A DNA stretch of 64,000 nucleotides from Paenibacillus gallinarum (GTDB taxonomy: Bacteria > Bacillota > Bacilli > Paenibacillales > Paenibacillaceae), in NCBI RefSeq assembly GCF_014836635.1, contig NZ_JACSQL010000001.1, positions 682,001 to 746,000 of the forward strand. Direction: 5' to 3'. Every line of letters begins with the position of its first letter. Position 1 is the first letter of the stretch. Under the pieces are notes generated by a model that saw nothing but the letters and a program-made list of their open reading frames with translations, was not told where the DNA came from and made no database searches. This document shows, one piece after another, positions 33,068-43,218 of the stretch. The position numbers and the translations under genes are program-made.

Positions 33068-34750
33068 ATGGCACGAACGTGGAAAACTTCTTCACTTGCT
33101 GTCCTTGCATTAACGATGGTCATCAGTGCAGGCCTTATGGGATGTTCAGGTAAAGATTCAGGTGATAGTAATACGTCTGCACCGGCAAATACTGAAAACG
33201 TATACAAAGAAAAATACGATCCGGAAGTCACGATCTCCACTGCATGGGGAATTGATCCGACAGTCACATTTAAAAATGGTGAAACGATTGAAAATAGTGT
33301 CGCAACGAAATGGGCAAAAGAAGAGCTGGGAATTAATATCAACTCTCTATGGTCTGTAACAGATACGAATGGGGCTTTTGCAACGAAAGTAAGACTGTCG
33401 ATGTCATCAAGACAGAATATGCCGGATATCATCACAATTGGATCTAATGAATCACAACTAATACAAGATCTAATTGAATCGGGTATTTACGGAGAAGTGG
33501 GCGAGCTCTTTGATAAATATGCTTCAGACACTTGGAAAAAAGCGATGGACATTGACCCTACGGTATGGAATTCAGTAACGCGTGATGGTAAGAAAATGGG
33601 GATTCCTGTTTTGGATTATGCATACAACAATGATTACATCCTATGGATTCGCCAAGATTGGCTCGATGCACTAAATCTCAAAGCACCGACAACGCTTGAT
33701 GAACTTGAACAAGTAATGGATGCCTTTAAGAACAATAACCCAAGCGGACTTGCTCCTAATAAAGTAGTACCACTGAGTATTGGGTTTAAAAATTCAATGA
33801 ACACTTGGATGGGTGATCCTTCCTGGATCTTTGGTGCAGCAGGTACGCTTCCTCAGCAATGGAATTTAGATGAAGAAGGAAAACTTGAATATGGATCTGT
33901 ACAGCCAGAGATGAAAGAAGGACTTCAAACATTAAGAAATTGGTTTGAAAAAGGTTACATTCCACAAGAAGTAGCACTATGGGATGAAAACAAAACAGCT
34001 GAGCCTGCTGTGGCAGGTACGGCTGGTATTATCCCTGGACCTTACTGGATGAGCGGCTGGCCGCTGACGGATACAGTGAAAAATGATCCAAAAGCAGTGT
34101 GGAAACCATATGCAATACCAACTGGAGCAGATGGTACTGCAATGCGTCATGGAACGAATTTTGCTAGTGCAGTGACACTTATTAAGAAAGATATGGAACA
34201 TCCGGAAGCATTCTTTACTTACCAGAACTACATGTTTGACCAGTTTGCAGATCCGGCAGCAGGAAGTAAACATGATTTCGGTTTATTTGAAGGATATGAC
34301 TATGAACTCGATGCAAATGGCAACCAGAAGAGATACGACGAGGTTGAAGGCGGTTATGTAAATGTGCTTCGTTATCTACTTGTTCGTGATGGTGCGCGGA
34401 TACCAGATGCACAGATGAAAGCTCTACTAAGTATCGCAGATGGTAAGGAAGCAACTACAAGACTAGAACGTGAAGTGCAAGCGAACTACGGCCTTGAAAC
34501 TCCAAATGCTGCGAAGGTTCTTATGTCGCAAGAAGATATTTCATACAAGGATATGTTTACAGGTCCACCTACAGAAACAATGAAATCAAAACTTGATTAT
34601 CTTAATAAAATCGAGAATCAAACATTCAATGAAATTATTTATGGTAATAAACCTGTAGACTCTTTCGATACTTTTGTACAGACCTGGAAAGCTGGAGGCG
34701 GCGACAAAATTACAGAAGAAGTGAACACATGGTATGACAGCGTCAAATAA
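33068..34750 (+). CDS. Sugar ABC transporter solute-binding lipoprotein
   Basis: A 560-residue lipoprotein. Signal peptide with lipobox GLMGC, lipidated Cys26, then a Ser/Thr/Asn-rich tether (GKDSGDSNTSAPANTENVY). The mature region has the LplA/YtcQ-type architecture: WAKEELGININSLW, MSSRQNMPDIITIGSN, GIPVLDYAYNNDYILWIRQDWLDALNLKAPTTLDE, GPYWMSGWPL. It captures an oligosaccharide for the two permeases encoded next. The start is ATG with TAGGGGGAAAC upstream. A strong hairpin lies between it and the first permease gene, likely giving excess binding protein. Confidence 0.92.
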   Translation: MARTWKTSSLAVLALTMVISAGLMGCSGKDSGDSNTSAPANTENVYKEKYDPEVTISTAWGIDPTVTFKNGETIENSVATKWAKEELGININSLWSVTDTNGAFATKVRLSMSSRQNMPDIITIGSNESQLIQDLIESGIYGEVGELFDKYASDTWKKAMDIDPTVWNSVTRDGKKMGIPVLDYAYNNDYILWIRQDWLDALNLKAPTTLDELEQVMDAFKNNNPSGLAPNKVVPLSIGFKNSMNTWMGDPSWIFGAAGTLPQQWNLDEEGKLEYGSVQPEMKEGLQTLRNWFEKGYIPQEVALWDENKTAEPAVAGTAGIIPGPYWMSGWPLTDTVKNDPKAVWKPYAIPTGADGTAMRHGTNFASAVTLIKKDMEHPEAFFTYQNYMFDQFADPAAGSKHDFGLFEGYDYELDANGNQKRYDEVEGGYVNVLRYLLVRDGARIPDAQMKALLSIADGKEATTRLEREVQANYGLETPNAAKVLMSQEDISYKDMFTGPPTETMKSKLDYLNKIENQTFNEIIYGNKPVDSFDTFVQTWKAGGGDKITEEVNTWYDSVK

Positions 34751-34789
34751 GATTGCATTTCGATTGTAAGACTACCACGATAAACTCCC

Positions 34790-34823
34790 GAAAAGCAGCA
34801 TGCGTTCATGCATGCTGCTTTTC
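34790..34823 (+). terminator. Intercistronic stem-loop or attenuator
   Basis: GAAAAGCAGCATGC (34790-34803) pairs perfectly with GCATGCTGCTTTTC (34810-34823), loop GTTCAT. Only short Ts follow, so read-through into the permeases is expected. It sits between the binding-protein and permease genes. Confidence 0.75.
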
Positions 34824-34870
34824 TTCACTCTAAATGAGCAGGGAGAGACAAAATTTAGGAGGAACAGTAG

Positions 34871-35761
34871 ATGAAAATGATAAAAAAAACATGGCCTTTC
34901 CATGTGATGCTGCTGCCTGCCATGATCTTCTTATTTGTATTTAGTTATCTGCCAATGGGCGGTATTGTCATGGCATTTCAGGATTATAAACCTTGGGAAG
35001 GGATCTCAGGTTCTGCATGGGTAGGACTTGATAACTTCCGCTATTTATTTGAGCGAGAAGACAGTGTTCAGGTTATCTGGAATACACTTGTGATTGCTGT
35101 AGCGAAGATGGTTTTTAATCTTCTTGTTCCCTTTGTATTTGCCATCCTGCTAAACGAGATTAGACAGGTTGGACTTCAGCGCTCTATACAAACCCTTGTA
35201 TATCTGCCTCACTTTCTTTCTTGGGTAATTCTTGGGGGAATTCTGGTAGACTTGCTTGCTCCGGGAGGCTTGGTAAACCGAGTACTTGGAGAGTTCGGGG
35301 TTAATCCGATTCTATTTCTAGGGGATAACAATTGGTTCCGTTTCACTGTAATTTTATCTGATGTCTGGAAAGAATTTGGATATAACACGATTATATTTTT
35401 GGCGGCATTAGCGACCATTAATCCTTCGTTATATGAAGCTGCTGAGATGGATGGAGCAACTCGCTTTAAACAAACGCTTCATATTACGATCCCTTCCTTA
35501 ATTCCAATCACGATTGTGGTGGGAACGCTTGCCTTAGGGAATGTGCTTAATGCAGGATTTGACCAGATCTTTAACCTCTATAATCCGCTTGTATATGAAA
35601 CAGGAGATATTATTGATACCTTTGTCTACCGTACTGCGATTCTAAACGGAGAGATGGGCTTTGGTACAGCAATTGGATTGTTTAAATCCGTGATTAGTAT
35701 GGTCCTTATCTTAATCTCCTATAGACTTGCCTACAAATGGGCAGGGTACCGTATCTTCTAA
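34871..35761 (+). CDS. Sugar ABC transporter permease, LplB/YteP type
   Basis: A 296-residue inner-membrane permease with about six membrane segments. Typical family landmarks are FVFSYLPMGGIVMAFQDYKPW near the start, VIWNTLVIAVAKMVFNL and the cytoplasmic coupling loop EAAEMDGATRFKQTLHITIPSL (EAA motif), which docks to the ATPase. It forms a heterodimer with the next gene product. The start is ATG with AGGAGGAAC upstream; the next gene follows after 28 bases. Confidence 0.93.
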   Translation: MKMIKKTWPFHVMLLPAMIFLFVFSYLPMGGIVMAFQDYKPWEGISGSAWVGLDNFRYLFEREDSVQVIWNTLVIAVAKMVFNLLVPFVFAILLNEIRQVGLQRSIQTLVYLPHFLSWVILGGILVDLLAPGGLVNRVLGEFGVNPILFLGDNNWFRFTVILSDVWKEFGYNTIIFLAALATINPSLYEAAEMDGATRFKQTLHITIPSLIPITIVVGTLALGNVLNAGFDQIFNLYNPLVYETGDIIDTFVYRTAILNGEMGFGTAIGLFKSVISMVLILISYRLAYKWAGYRIF

Positions 35762-35789
35762 ATAAAGGATAAGAGAGGAAGGAAAAACT

Positions 35790-36668
35790 GTGTATCATAA
35801 ATCAAAATCATACCGTGTCTTTAACGTTGTTAATACGATTTTCCTCATTTTTTTATCTGTACTATGTATTGTTCCACTTGTACATGTACTTGCAGTTTCG
35901 TTTAGCAGTAAAGCTGCGGCCGATGCCAATATTGTATCGCTGATTCCGATCGATTTTTCTTTAGAAGCTTATAAAAAGACAATAAATAATCCTGCGTTTC
36001 TTAGATCAATCATGATTTCGGTAGCACGTACCATCGTTGGTACGCTCATTACACTCGTTATTACTTTTTTAGCGGCATATCCACTATCTAAAGAAAATAG
36101 CGCTTTTAGAAGCCGGACACTCTATTCCTGGATTTTCGTATTCAGTATGGTGTTTAACGGAGGACTTGTTCCATTTTACGAAGTCATTCAGTCCCTTCAT
36201 TTGATGAATACATTCTGGGTACTGGTCTTGCCGTCAGCTGTAAATACATTTCTTGTTATACTGATGCTGAACTTCTTTAGAGGCATCCCGAAAGAATTGG
36301 AAGAGGCATCTCTTATGGATGGAGCAGGACATTTCCGAACATTGTTCTCGGTATACCTTCCTATTTCACTGCCTTCGATCGCAACGATCAGTTTGTTTAG
36401 TATGGTATTTCACTGGAACTCCTGGTTTGATGGACTATTGTATATCAATAACGCAAAAGATTTCCCGCTTGCTACATTTCTGCAAACGATCATCATTCAG
36501 CGTGATATGAGCTCAATGAGCATGAATCCACAAGAGATGGAACTTATCAGCCAAACTACAGTGAAATCAGCACAAATCTTTATTGGAGCAGCTCCCATTC
36601 TTATTGTGTACCCATTCCTGCAAAAGTATTTTGTAAAAGGAATGACGGTGGGTTCTGTCAAAGGTTAA
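35790..36668 (+). CDS. Carbohydrate ABC transporter permease, LplC/YtcP type
   Basis: A 292-residue permease with six membrane segments. Landmarks: FLIFLSVLCIVPLVHVLAVSFSS, VFSMVFNGGLVPFYEVIQSLHLMNTFWVLVLPSAVN, the EAA-type loop ELEEASLMDGAGHFRTLFSVYLPISLP and a C-terminus ending FVKGMTVGSVKG, typical of the LplC group. GTG start with AGAGGAAGG upstream. No ATP-binding subunit gene is present in the block, which is usual for this transporter class in Bacillus, where a shared MsmX-type ATPase serves several transporters. Confidence 0.93.
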   Translation: MYHKSKSYRVFNVVNTIFLIFLSVLCIVPLVHVLAVSFSSKAAADANIVSLIPIDFSLEAYKKTINNPAFLRSIMISVARTIVGTLITLVITFLAAYPLSKENSAFRSRTLYSWIFVFSMVFNGGLVPFYEVIQSLHLMNTFWVLVLPSAVNTFLVILMLNFFRGIPKELEEASLMDGAGHFRTLFSVYLPISLPSIATISLFSMVFHWNSWFDGLLYINNAKDFPLATFLQTIIIQRDMSSMSMNPQEMELISQTTVKSAQIFIGAAPILIVYPFLQKYFVKGMTVGSVKG

Positions 36669-36732
36669 TAGACACTTTCGGATGAAAATATGAAATAAAA
36701 AATGATGTAATTAAAGGAGAGATTACAAAATC

Positions 36733-38823
36733 ATGATACAGAAATATCCACCTCTATTTGATAAAGCGCCTGTTATGCTACATGGCGCTGACTATAACCC
36801 AGAACAATGGCTCAAATATCCAGAAGTACTTGAAGAAGATATTAGACTGATGAAAAAATCTCATTCCAATGTAATGTCTGTTGGTATTTTCTCTTGGGTT
36901 TCTTTGGAACCTGAGGAAGGGGTATTTACGTTTGAGTGGCTTGATCGCATATTGGATTCTTTCGCTGAGAATGGAATCTATGCACTGCTTGCAACACCAA
37001 GCGGAGCGAGACCTGCATGGATGTCGCACAAATACCCAGAAGTACTGCGGGTAAGCAGTAATCGGGTTCGCAATTTGCATGGTTTCCGTCACAATCACTG
37101 TTATTCTTCTCCTGTATATCGGGAGAAAGTGAGTATTATCAATACAAAACTTGCAGAACGATACGCAAATCATCCAGCTGTTATTGGCTGGCATATCTCG
37201 AACGAACTTGGTGGAGATTGTCACTGTGATTACTGTCAGGATGCGTTTAGAAAATGGGTCAAAGATCGATATGAAACTCTTGATGAACTGAATCATGCCT
37301 GGTGGACGACTTTCTGGAGTCATAGCTATACGGATTATAGCCAGATTGAGTCTCCTGCACCTCACGGTGAAACTCAGGTTCATGCGATGAATTTAGACTG
37401 GAAGCGGTTTGTCACAGATCAAACAGTCGACTTCTTGAAGCATGAGATTGCTCCGCTTAGACAGGTGAACCCGGATTTACCGATCACAACTAACTTTATG
37501 AGCTATTTTGATGGCCTGGATTACTGGAAATTTGCCGATGTACTTGATGTTCTATCTTGGGATAGTTATCCGACATGGCATGATACAGAACAAGATGATA
37601 GCAAGCAGGCAGCTTCTGTTGCGTTAATGCATGATATAGTGCGTACCATTAAAGGCGGCAAACCATTCATGCTGATGGAAAGCACACCTAGCATGACGAA
37701 CTGGCAGGATGTCAGCAAGCTGAAAAAACCAGGTATGCATTTGCTTTCCTCTCTACAAGCGGTGGCACATGGATCGGACACTGTACAGTACTTCCAGTGG
37801 CGTAAGAGCCGCGGTTCCAGTGAAAAACTGCATGGCGCAGTAGTAGACCATGTTGGAAATGAACACACCCGCGTTTTTAGTGAAGTAACCGAGGTAGGAA
37901 GCTATCTGCAGGAACTTCGTGAAGTGGTAGGAACCGTAGTTCCAGCGGAGGTAGCTATTGTTTTTGATTGGGAGAATCGCTGGGCAATAACCGATTCACA
38001 AGGACCGAGAAATGTGGGAATTAAGTATGATGAAACGATTCAATCGCATTATAAAGTATTTTGGGATCAAGGAATTCCTGTAGATATCATCAATATGGAT
38101 GCAGATCTGTCCAAATACAAACTCGTTATCGCTCCGATGCTGTACATGGTGAAAACCGGTGTTGGGGAGAGAATTGAGAAGTATGTGGAGAATGGAGGCA
38201 CGTTTGTCTCTACTTATTGGTCAGGAATCGTTAATGAGAATGACTTGTGTCATTTAGGAGGGTTCCCAGGACCGCTTCGTAAAACACTTGGGATCTGGTC
38301 CGAGGAAATTGATGCACTCCATGATGGCCAAGTCAACCGAATTGAAGCTCTAGCTGATAATTCTTTAGGGCTTACGGGCCAATATGAAGCGATTGAACTT
38401 TGTGACTTGATTCATCTGGAAGGTGCTACTGCACTAGCGGTTTATGGAAGTGATTTTTATAAAGGTAGACCGGCAGCAACCGTACACTCTTTTGGAGAAG
38501 GAAAATCATATTACATCGCTTCCCGTAACTCTGAATCATTTCACAAAACATTCTATCAAGGGATTATTAAAGAAGCAGGAATTAAGAAATCCATGGAGAG
38601 TGAATTGCCGAGCGGGGTAACGGTATCGGTTCGTACAGATGGAGAGCATGATTATGTATTTGTACAGAACTATACGGGAGAAGAACAAGTTCTTCCTTTG
38701 GACAATGCTGACTACACCGAAATAGGACTTCCATCCTCCGATCATAATCGCTCAATGCAGGAACAGATCGCACTAGAGCCATACAGTGTTCGTGTTATAA
38801 AAAGGAATCATATTATCAAATAG
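36733..38823 (+). CDS. GH42 beta-galactosidase
   Basis: A 696-residue glycoside hydrolase family 42 enzyme without signal peptide. Seen: HGADYNPEQWLKYPEVLEEDIRLMKKSHSNVMSVGIFSWVSLEPEEG at the start, HNHCYSSPVYR, acid/base Glu158 in GWHISNELGGDCHCDYC with the GH42 zinc cysteines, nucleophile Glu316 in FMLMESTPSM, then the trimerisation (about 395-610) and C-terminal beta domains. It would hydrolyse beta-galactosides imported by the upstream transporter, most likely galactan or arabinogalactan fragments given the GH51 gene nearby. Last gene of the block; AAAGGAGAG ribosome site. Confidence 0.94.
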   Translation: MIQKYPPLFDKAPVMLHGADYNPEQWLKYPEVLEEDIRLMKKSHSNVMSVGIFSWVSLEPEEGVFTFEWLDRILDSFAENGIYALLATPSGARPAWMSHKYPEVLRVSSNRVRNLHGFRHNHCYSSPVYREKVSIINTKLAERYANHPAVIGWHISNELGGDCHCDYCQDAFRKWVKDRYETLDELNHAWWTTFWSHSYTDYSQIESPAPHGETQVHAMNLDWKRFVTDQTVDFLKHEIAPLRQVNPDLPITTNFMSYFDGLDYWKFADVLDVLSWDSYPTWHDTEQDDSKQAASVALMHDIVRTIKGGKPFMLMESTPSMTNWQDVSKLKKPGMHLLSSLQAVAHGSDTVQYFQWRKSRGSSEKLHGAVVDHVGNEHTRVFSEVTEVGSYLQELREVVGTVVPAEVAIVFDWENRWAITDSQGPRNVGIKYDETIQSHYKVFWDQGIPVDIINMDADLSKYKLVIAPMLYMVKTGVGERIEKYVENGGTFVSTYWSGIVNENDLCHLGGFPGPLRKTLGIWSEEIDALHDGQVNRIEALADNSLGLTGQYEAIELCDLIHLEGATALAVYGSDFYKGRPAATVHSFGEGKSYYIASRNSESFHKTFYQGIIKEAGIKKSMESELPSGVTVSVRTDGEHDYVFVQNYTGEEQVLPLDNADYTEIGLPSSDHNRSMQEQIALEPYSVRVIKRNHIIK

Positions 38824-38851
38824 TAATGAAATAATAATGAAATAATAAAAC

Positions 38852-38912
38852 AGAAGGCGGCACTCATCTCTGATAAGTACTTATCAGCAGAAGGGATGTC
38901 GCCTTCTTGTTA
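38852..38912 (+). terminator. Terminator with inner hairpin
   Basis: AGAAGGCG (38852-38859) pairs with CGCCTTCT (38900-38907), enclosing a perfect 18-base palindrome at 38870-38887 (CTGATAAGT/ACTTATCAG). Few Ts follow. Confidence 0.65.
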
Positions 38913-38998
38913 AATCATGAAGCAGGAAGGAAAAGGGAAGCACCATCACGAAATGGTAAAAGAATACGAATGGAATACTATTTGCGGGAGGGAACATC

Positions 38999-40432
38999 AT
39001 GATTCAGCGTAATCTGGATGGAAACAGTATCATTATCCGCCTTGAAATGAAAACGAAGACAATTAATTTTGGAGAAGTTGCTTCTGCCATCTCCATCGCT
39101 GGTGGAGATATTGTTGCCATAGACGTGATTTCAACTAATCAAGATGTAACGGTACGTGATTTAACGGTAGCGATTACGGATAGTGAACAGAATAAACGAA
39201 TCATTGATCAAGTTCGTAAATTAGACGGCGTTACGATTATAAATGTCTCTGACCGTACGTTTCTCCTGCATTTGGGCGGGAAAATTGAAATCACTCCCAA
39301 AACGCCGATTAATAACCGCGAAGATTTATCAAGGGTCTACACTCCTGATGTGGCAAGGATCTGTACCGCCATTGCAGAGGAACCGCATAAAGCTTATTCC
39401 TTAACAATTAAAAGAAATACGGTAGCTGTCGTATCCGACGGCAGTGCTGTACTTGGACTGGGCAATATAGGCCCTGAAGCCGCGATGCCTGTAATGGAAG
39501 GTAAAGCAATGTTATTCAAACAGTTTGCTGGCGTTGATGCTTTTCCGCTATGTCTGCAGACTCAAGATACAGAAGAAATTATTCGCACGATAAAAGCGAT
39601 CTCGCCTGCATTTGGAGGAATCAATCTGGAGGATATATCCTCTCCGCGTTGTTTCGAAATCGAAGAGAGATTAAACAAGGAACTTGATATTCCTGTATTT
39701 CATGATGATCAACATGGTACAGCAGTAGTCCTGTATGCAGGTCTTATTAATGCATTGAAACTTGCGGGGAAAACTCTGGAGAATAGTAAGATCGTCATTT
39801 GTGGAATCGGAGCGGCTGGAGTAGCTTGCAGTAACATACTACTTTCTGCCGGAGCAAAACGACTCATTGGGGTCGATCGTGATGGTGCACTCGTGCGTAC
39901 AGCAGTCTATGATAATCCAGTATGGCAGAGTTATGCAGAGCGGACAAATCCAGAACTCGAGGAAGGTACTCTTCATGAAGTTCTGAAAGGCGCGGATGTG
40001 TTCATTGGTGTATCCAGAGGAAATTTACTTACAAGGGAACATATACTCACGATGGCAAAAGATCCAATCGTATTTGCGATGGCAAACCCAATTCCTGAAA
40101 TCATGCCGAATGTAATCGAAGATATTGTGGCAGTCGCAGCCACCGGACGATCCGATTATCCCAATCAGATCAATAATGTTTTATGTTTTCCTGGTATTTT
40201 CCGTGCTGCACTCGACTGCCGTGCTTCTGTAATTAATGAAGAGATGAAACTTGCAGCAGCCATTGCCATTGCCTCATCCATCTCAGATGAAGAACGCACG
40301 AGACACTACATTATACCTAGTGTATTTAATGATCGTGTTGTTAAAAGTATCCGCGAACGAGTCATTGAAGCTGCGATTCAAACGGGTGTAGCGAGAAGGT
40401 TTCCTAGAAAAAACAACGAATCGAAATCATGA
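38999..40432 (+). CDS. NAD-dependent malic enzyme with N-terminal ACT domain
   Basis: A 477-residue enzyme. Residues about 10-85 form an ACT-type regulatory domain ([32 protein letters not shown]). The malic enzyme core follows: [73 protein letters not shown], the NAD loop [16 protein letters not shown], then [13 protein letters not shown] and [23 protein letters not shown]. It decarboxylates malate to pyruvate. The fused ACT domain suggests allosteric control by an amino acid or other small ligand; the ligand is unknown. The start is ATG with GCGGGAGGGAAC upstream; single gene with terminator. Confidence 0.92.
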   Translation: MIQRNLDGNSIIIRLEMKTKTINFGEVASAISIAGGDIVAIDVISTNQDVTVRDLTVAITDSEQNKRIIDQVRKLDGVTIINVSDRTFLLHLGGKIEITPKTPINNREDLSRVYTPDVARICTAIAEEPHKAYSLTIKRNTVAVVSDGSAVLGLGNIGPEAAMPVMEGKAMLFKQFAGVDAFPLCLQTQDTEEIIRTIKAISPAFGGINLEDISSPRCFEIEERLNKELDIPVFHDDQHGTAVVLYAGLINALKLAGKTLENSKIVICGIGAAGVACSNILLSAGAKRLIGVDRDGALVRTAVYDNPVWQSYAERTNPELEEGTLHEVLKGADVFIGVSRGNLLTREHILTMAKDPIVFAMANPIPEIMPNVIEDIVAVAATGRSDYPNQINNVLCFPGIFRAALDCRASVINEEMKLAAAIAIASSISDEERTRHYIIPSVFNDRVVKSIRERVIEAAIQTGVARRFPRKNNESKS

Positions 40433-40473
40433 TTAAACGTAATATTAGCACTCAGGAGCTAAAAACAAGAAAA

Positions 40474-40508
40474 ACCCGGCAAACGCATTGCGTTTCCGGG
40501 CTTTTTTT
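40474..40508 (+). terminator. Rho-independent terminator
   Basis: CCCGGCAAACGC (40474-40485) pairs with GCGTTTCCGGG (40490-40500), one bulged base, then CTTTTTTT. The T run runs into the stop codon of the convergent gene. Confidence 0.92.
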
Positions 40509-41727
40509 AGTGTATGGACTTCGCTTCTCTTGAATCACTAAGAGAGGATCTGCTTTCACCATCTTCATCATGTAATATAACAAAAGTGTCAGCAATCAGC
40601 CATTTTCCTGCTAGGTTTTGTTTCATATAGTACATACTTGTATGATCCCCTTCGAGATCTGATTCTTCCGTATGAACGATAGCTGTTTCGCCATCATATT
40701 GTACGATGTTAATCTCAGTAGCAGACAATTTGTAATCAAATTCATCAAACCATCCGTCTTCCAGGAGAGATGTTACATCACGATAAATCCAAGTCGTAGG
40801 ATCAAATGCGGATAACAGGAGTTGTTTATTCTCTGTATTGTATCCTTTGTACTGCGTATTTAATGTTTCCTCAATAGCTGATTTCACTTTAATCGGCACA
40901 ACTGGATTTTTACCGATTAGTTGTTCTGCTGCGTATGATTCAGAAATGACACCTTCATAGAATAACTGCAGGTTGCCATTCGAAGCCTTAGTGAGTTTCA
41001 GGATAAGTTCTTGTTCTACATCAAAATAAAAAGGTCCGCTTTTCCATGTATTTGTCTTTGTAACAAACACAGTGGCTCCGTAATCATACATGTTAACGGG
41101 ATTAATGTTTGTATAGGTGACTTGACCCTGCGATTTGAAATATTCACTGTAATCATGAATCATTTCTTCATAGAAAGGGGCATTATTATCGATTAGTGAT
41201 GATATTTTTTCAAGACTGCGCTCATTCTCGGCACGACTGAGTTTGTTTACGAAGGCAGTGACTTGTGTTTTTGTTTTGTCATCGACTTTACCTGTTTCGA
41301 TATGAATCGTTTTCTTTTGCTGATTCCAGGTTACGTTATAATCAGTAGCTTCTGCAACAAAGCGAAGCGGGACTAACGTGCTTCCTTTACTTATGTAAGG
41401 CGCAGCAGGCAACTGTGTTCTTTGTCCATCAATGTGTGCGGACTTCTTGCCTACAATTAATTGCAGTTTAGTCTCACCATTGTCTGCGTTGATTCGTTTA
41501 GCCGCATTGTTCCATTTCACTGTGTAGTCGAGTCCTTCAAAAAGGGGACGAAATTGTACAAAAGTCACTCCATTTTTAATGGTTGGTGGAACATCAAATT
41601 TCATTTCAACCTGGTCCAAATAAACTCGGATTTGGTTCTGTGCTGCGGCTGCACTTACTGTGCCGCCCATGATGGACCATACCATCACTAGCGCGAGGGT
41701 GATAAGCCCCCATTGTTTTTTTAGCAT
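40507..41727 (-). CDS. Exported copper-amine-oxidase-N domain protein
   Basis: A 406-residue secreted protein. Signal peptide about 1-27 (KKQWGLITLALVMVWSIMGG, VSAAAAQ). Residues about 28-135 are two halves of the copper amine oxidase N-terminal domain: VRFRPL-like FVQFRPLFEGLDYTVKWNNAAKRI and STLVPLRFVAEATDYNVTWNQQKKTIHI. This domain is common on Paenibacillus surface proteins and needs no copper. The rest (about 150-390) looks like repeated NTF2/SnoaL-like modules (WKSGPFYFDVEQEL, AIVHTEESDLEGD). Role unknown. The frame extends to 41760, but the ATG at 41727 with AGAGGAG 8 bases before it starts the signal peptide. Confidence 0.85.
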   Translation of the reverse strand: MLKKQWGLITLALVMVWSIMGGTVSAAAAQNQIRVYLDQVEMKFDVPPTIKNGVTFVQFRPLFEGLDYTVKWNNAAKRINADNGETKLQLIVGKKSAHIDGQRTQLPAAPYISKGSTLVPLRFVAEATDYNVTWNQQKKTIHIETGKVDDKTKTQVTAFVNKLSRAENERSLEKISSLIDNNAPFYEEMIHDYSEYFKSQGQVTYTNINPVNMYDYGATVFVTKTNTWKSGPFYFDVEQELILKLTKASNGNLQLFYEGVISESYAAEQLIGKNPVVPIKVKSAIEETLNTQYKGYNTENKQLLLSAFDPTTWIYRDVTSLLEDGWFDEFDYKLSATEINIVQYDGETAIVHTEESDLEGDHTSMYYMKQNLAGKWLIADTFVILHDEDGESRSSLSDSREAKSIH

Positions 41728-42106
41728 GATGTCAACTCCTCTAGGTTGTTGGTGCTGCAATGTCTAACTCAAATACAAGATGTATAATTATCTAGTATAA
41801 GACAATGCAAAAGTTCAGTTTACCTTTGGAGGAAAATAAACGCAATAGAGTTGGTATTATTATCTAAGGAAAAACACACCAAATATAAAAACAGTTATTT
41901 TGTAGTAGGAAAGTACACGGAATACACAAATTTTTAAAAAAACATGTTAGAAATAGACTCGTAAGTCATACTAAGATATGTTACAATAAATCGTTATGCT
42001 TTTTAGAAATCCCTCTATTATACAATGCTAACTTACACATAAAACAGTAAAGAACGATATCATCCATTAACATATAAGGAATAAGGGAATAAGGAGGGGG
42101 AGAGTC
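41728..42106. other. Divergent intergenic region
   Basis: About 379 bases between the divergent copper-amine-oxidase-N and aromatic exporter genes. It is AT-rich with no coding region. On the minus strand TTGCAT and TATACA about 18 bases apart (near 41775-41810) may be the promoter of the exported protein. I found no operator or RNA structure that I trust. Confidence 0.4.
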
Positions 42107-43171
42107 ATGTCATTTGGCGCTCGTGTATTGAAAACCGGTATTGCAGTAACACTTGCCCTCTATGTAAGTATGCTGCTAGGTATTGACCAGTCACCCGTTG
42201 GTGCAGCGATCGCCGCAATTTTTGCCATGCAGCCTTCCATTTACCGCTCGTGGCGGTATTTTTTGGATCAACTTCAATCTACTACGCTTGGAGCCATTGT
42301 TGCACTAGTTGGAGGCATGGTATTCTCCAATGAACCGATTGCCGTGGGTGCGGCATGTATACTCGTCATAAGTATTTGTTTGAAACTGAATATGGGGGAT
42401 ACGATTGGACTTACTCTGGTAACCGTTGTATCCATTATGGAAGCTTCTGGGGATTGGAATTATGCACTTAATCGATTTCTTCTCACCTTAGTGGGGATTA
42501 TTTCGGCATCGGTTATTAACGTAACCGTATCACCTCCAAAGCCTAAAATTCAGTTTGTTATGCAGATCCGCAGTGTGTTTGACCGTATGTCGCTACTATT
42601 ACGAACTTCGATATCCGACGAAATTAAGGAGTCAGTGTTCCGCGATGAGAAGAATGATTTAGAGGGCCAGATCAAATCTCTTGTAGATAAATATCGCTTA
42701 TTTGAGGAAGAGACCCAAAAGCTGAGGAGAGCAAAGTTTAGTACAACAAGACAGATGGTTGTCTACAAACTCATGTTATCTAGCCTTCAAAAAGGGTACG
42801 CTGTACTTGATGCGGTAGACAGGCATTATTTTCAGTCAGAAAGAACAGAGAAAACGGATGAATATTTTGACAATCATTTGGAAAAATTGATTAAGTTTCA
42901 TGAACATGTACTGCTTAAATTTGAAGATAAACTGAAACCGAACGATCATGAAGGAGAAGAACTCGTCAGGACGAATGTGGAATTTATGGAATCCGCGATC
43001 GAGCGAATTGATTTCGACAGAGAAGGAATGTTAAGGTTATCGATTGTTGCTGCTGCAATGTATGATTATGGATATCAGTTAGAGCGTTTGAACAGACTTG
43101 CTGATCACATACTTGATTCAGAAGAGACGAAAGACAGTTCAGACGGCCTTTCTGCTTGGTTAAAAAAATAA
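42107..43171 (+). CDS. Aromatic acid exporter family protein (ArAE/FusC-like)
   Basis: A 354-residue protein. The N-terminal 150 residues hold about five membrane segments typical of the ArAE_1/DUF939 family (FGARVLKTGIAVTLALYVSMLL, GAAIAAIFAMQPSIYRSWRYFLDQLQSTTLGAIVA, INVTVSPP). The cytosolic C-terminal half (about 155-354) is helical, with RSVFDRMSLLLRTS and later EHVLLKFEDKL. Members export aromatic or phenolic acids or related compounds; the substrate is not known. The start is ATG with AAGGAGGGGG upstream. Terminator follows. Confidence 0.85.
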   Translation: MSFGARVLKTGIAVTLALYVSMLLGIDQSPVGAAIAAIFAMQPSIYRSWRYFLDQLQSTTLGAIVALVGGMVFSNEPIAVGAACILVISICLKLNMGDTIGLTLVTVVSIMEASGDWNYALNRFLLTLVGIISASVINVTVSPPKPKIQFVMQIRSVFDRMSLLLRTSISDEIKESVFRDEKNDLEGQIKSLVDKYRLFEEETQKLRRAKFSTTRQMVVYKLMLSSLQKGYAVLDAVDRHYFQSERTEKTDEYFDNHLEKLIKFHEHVLLKFEDKLKPNDHEGEELVRTNVEFMESAIERIDFDREGMLRLSIVAAAMYDYGYQLERLNRLADHILDSEETKDSSDGLSAWLKK

Positions 43172-43218
43172 CAGTTCATTTGCATCCATTCTGTGGATTG
43201 GATACAATAATGAAACAG

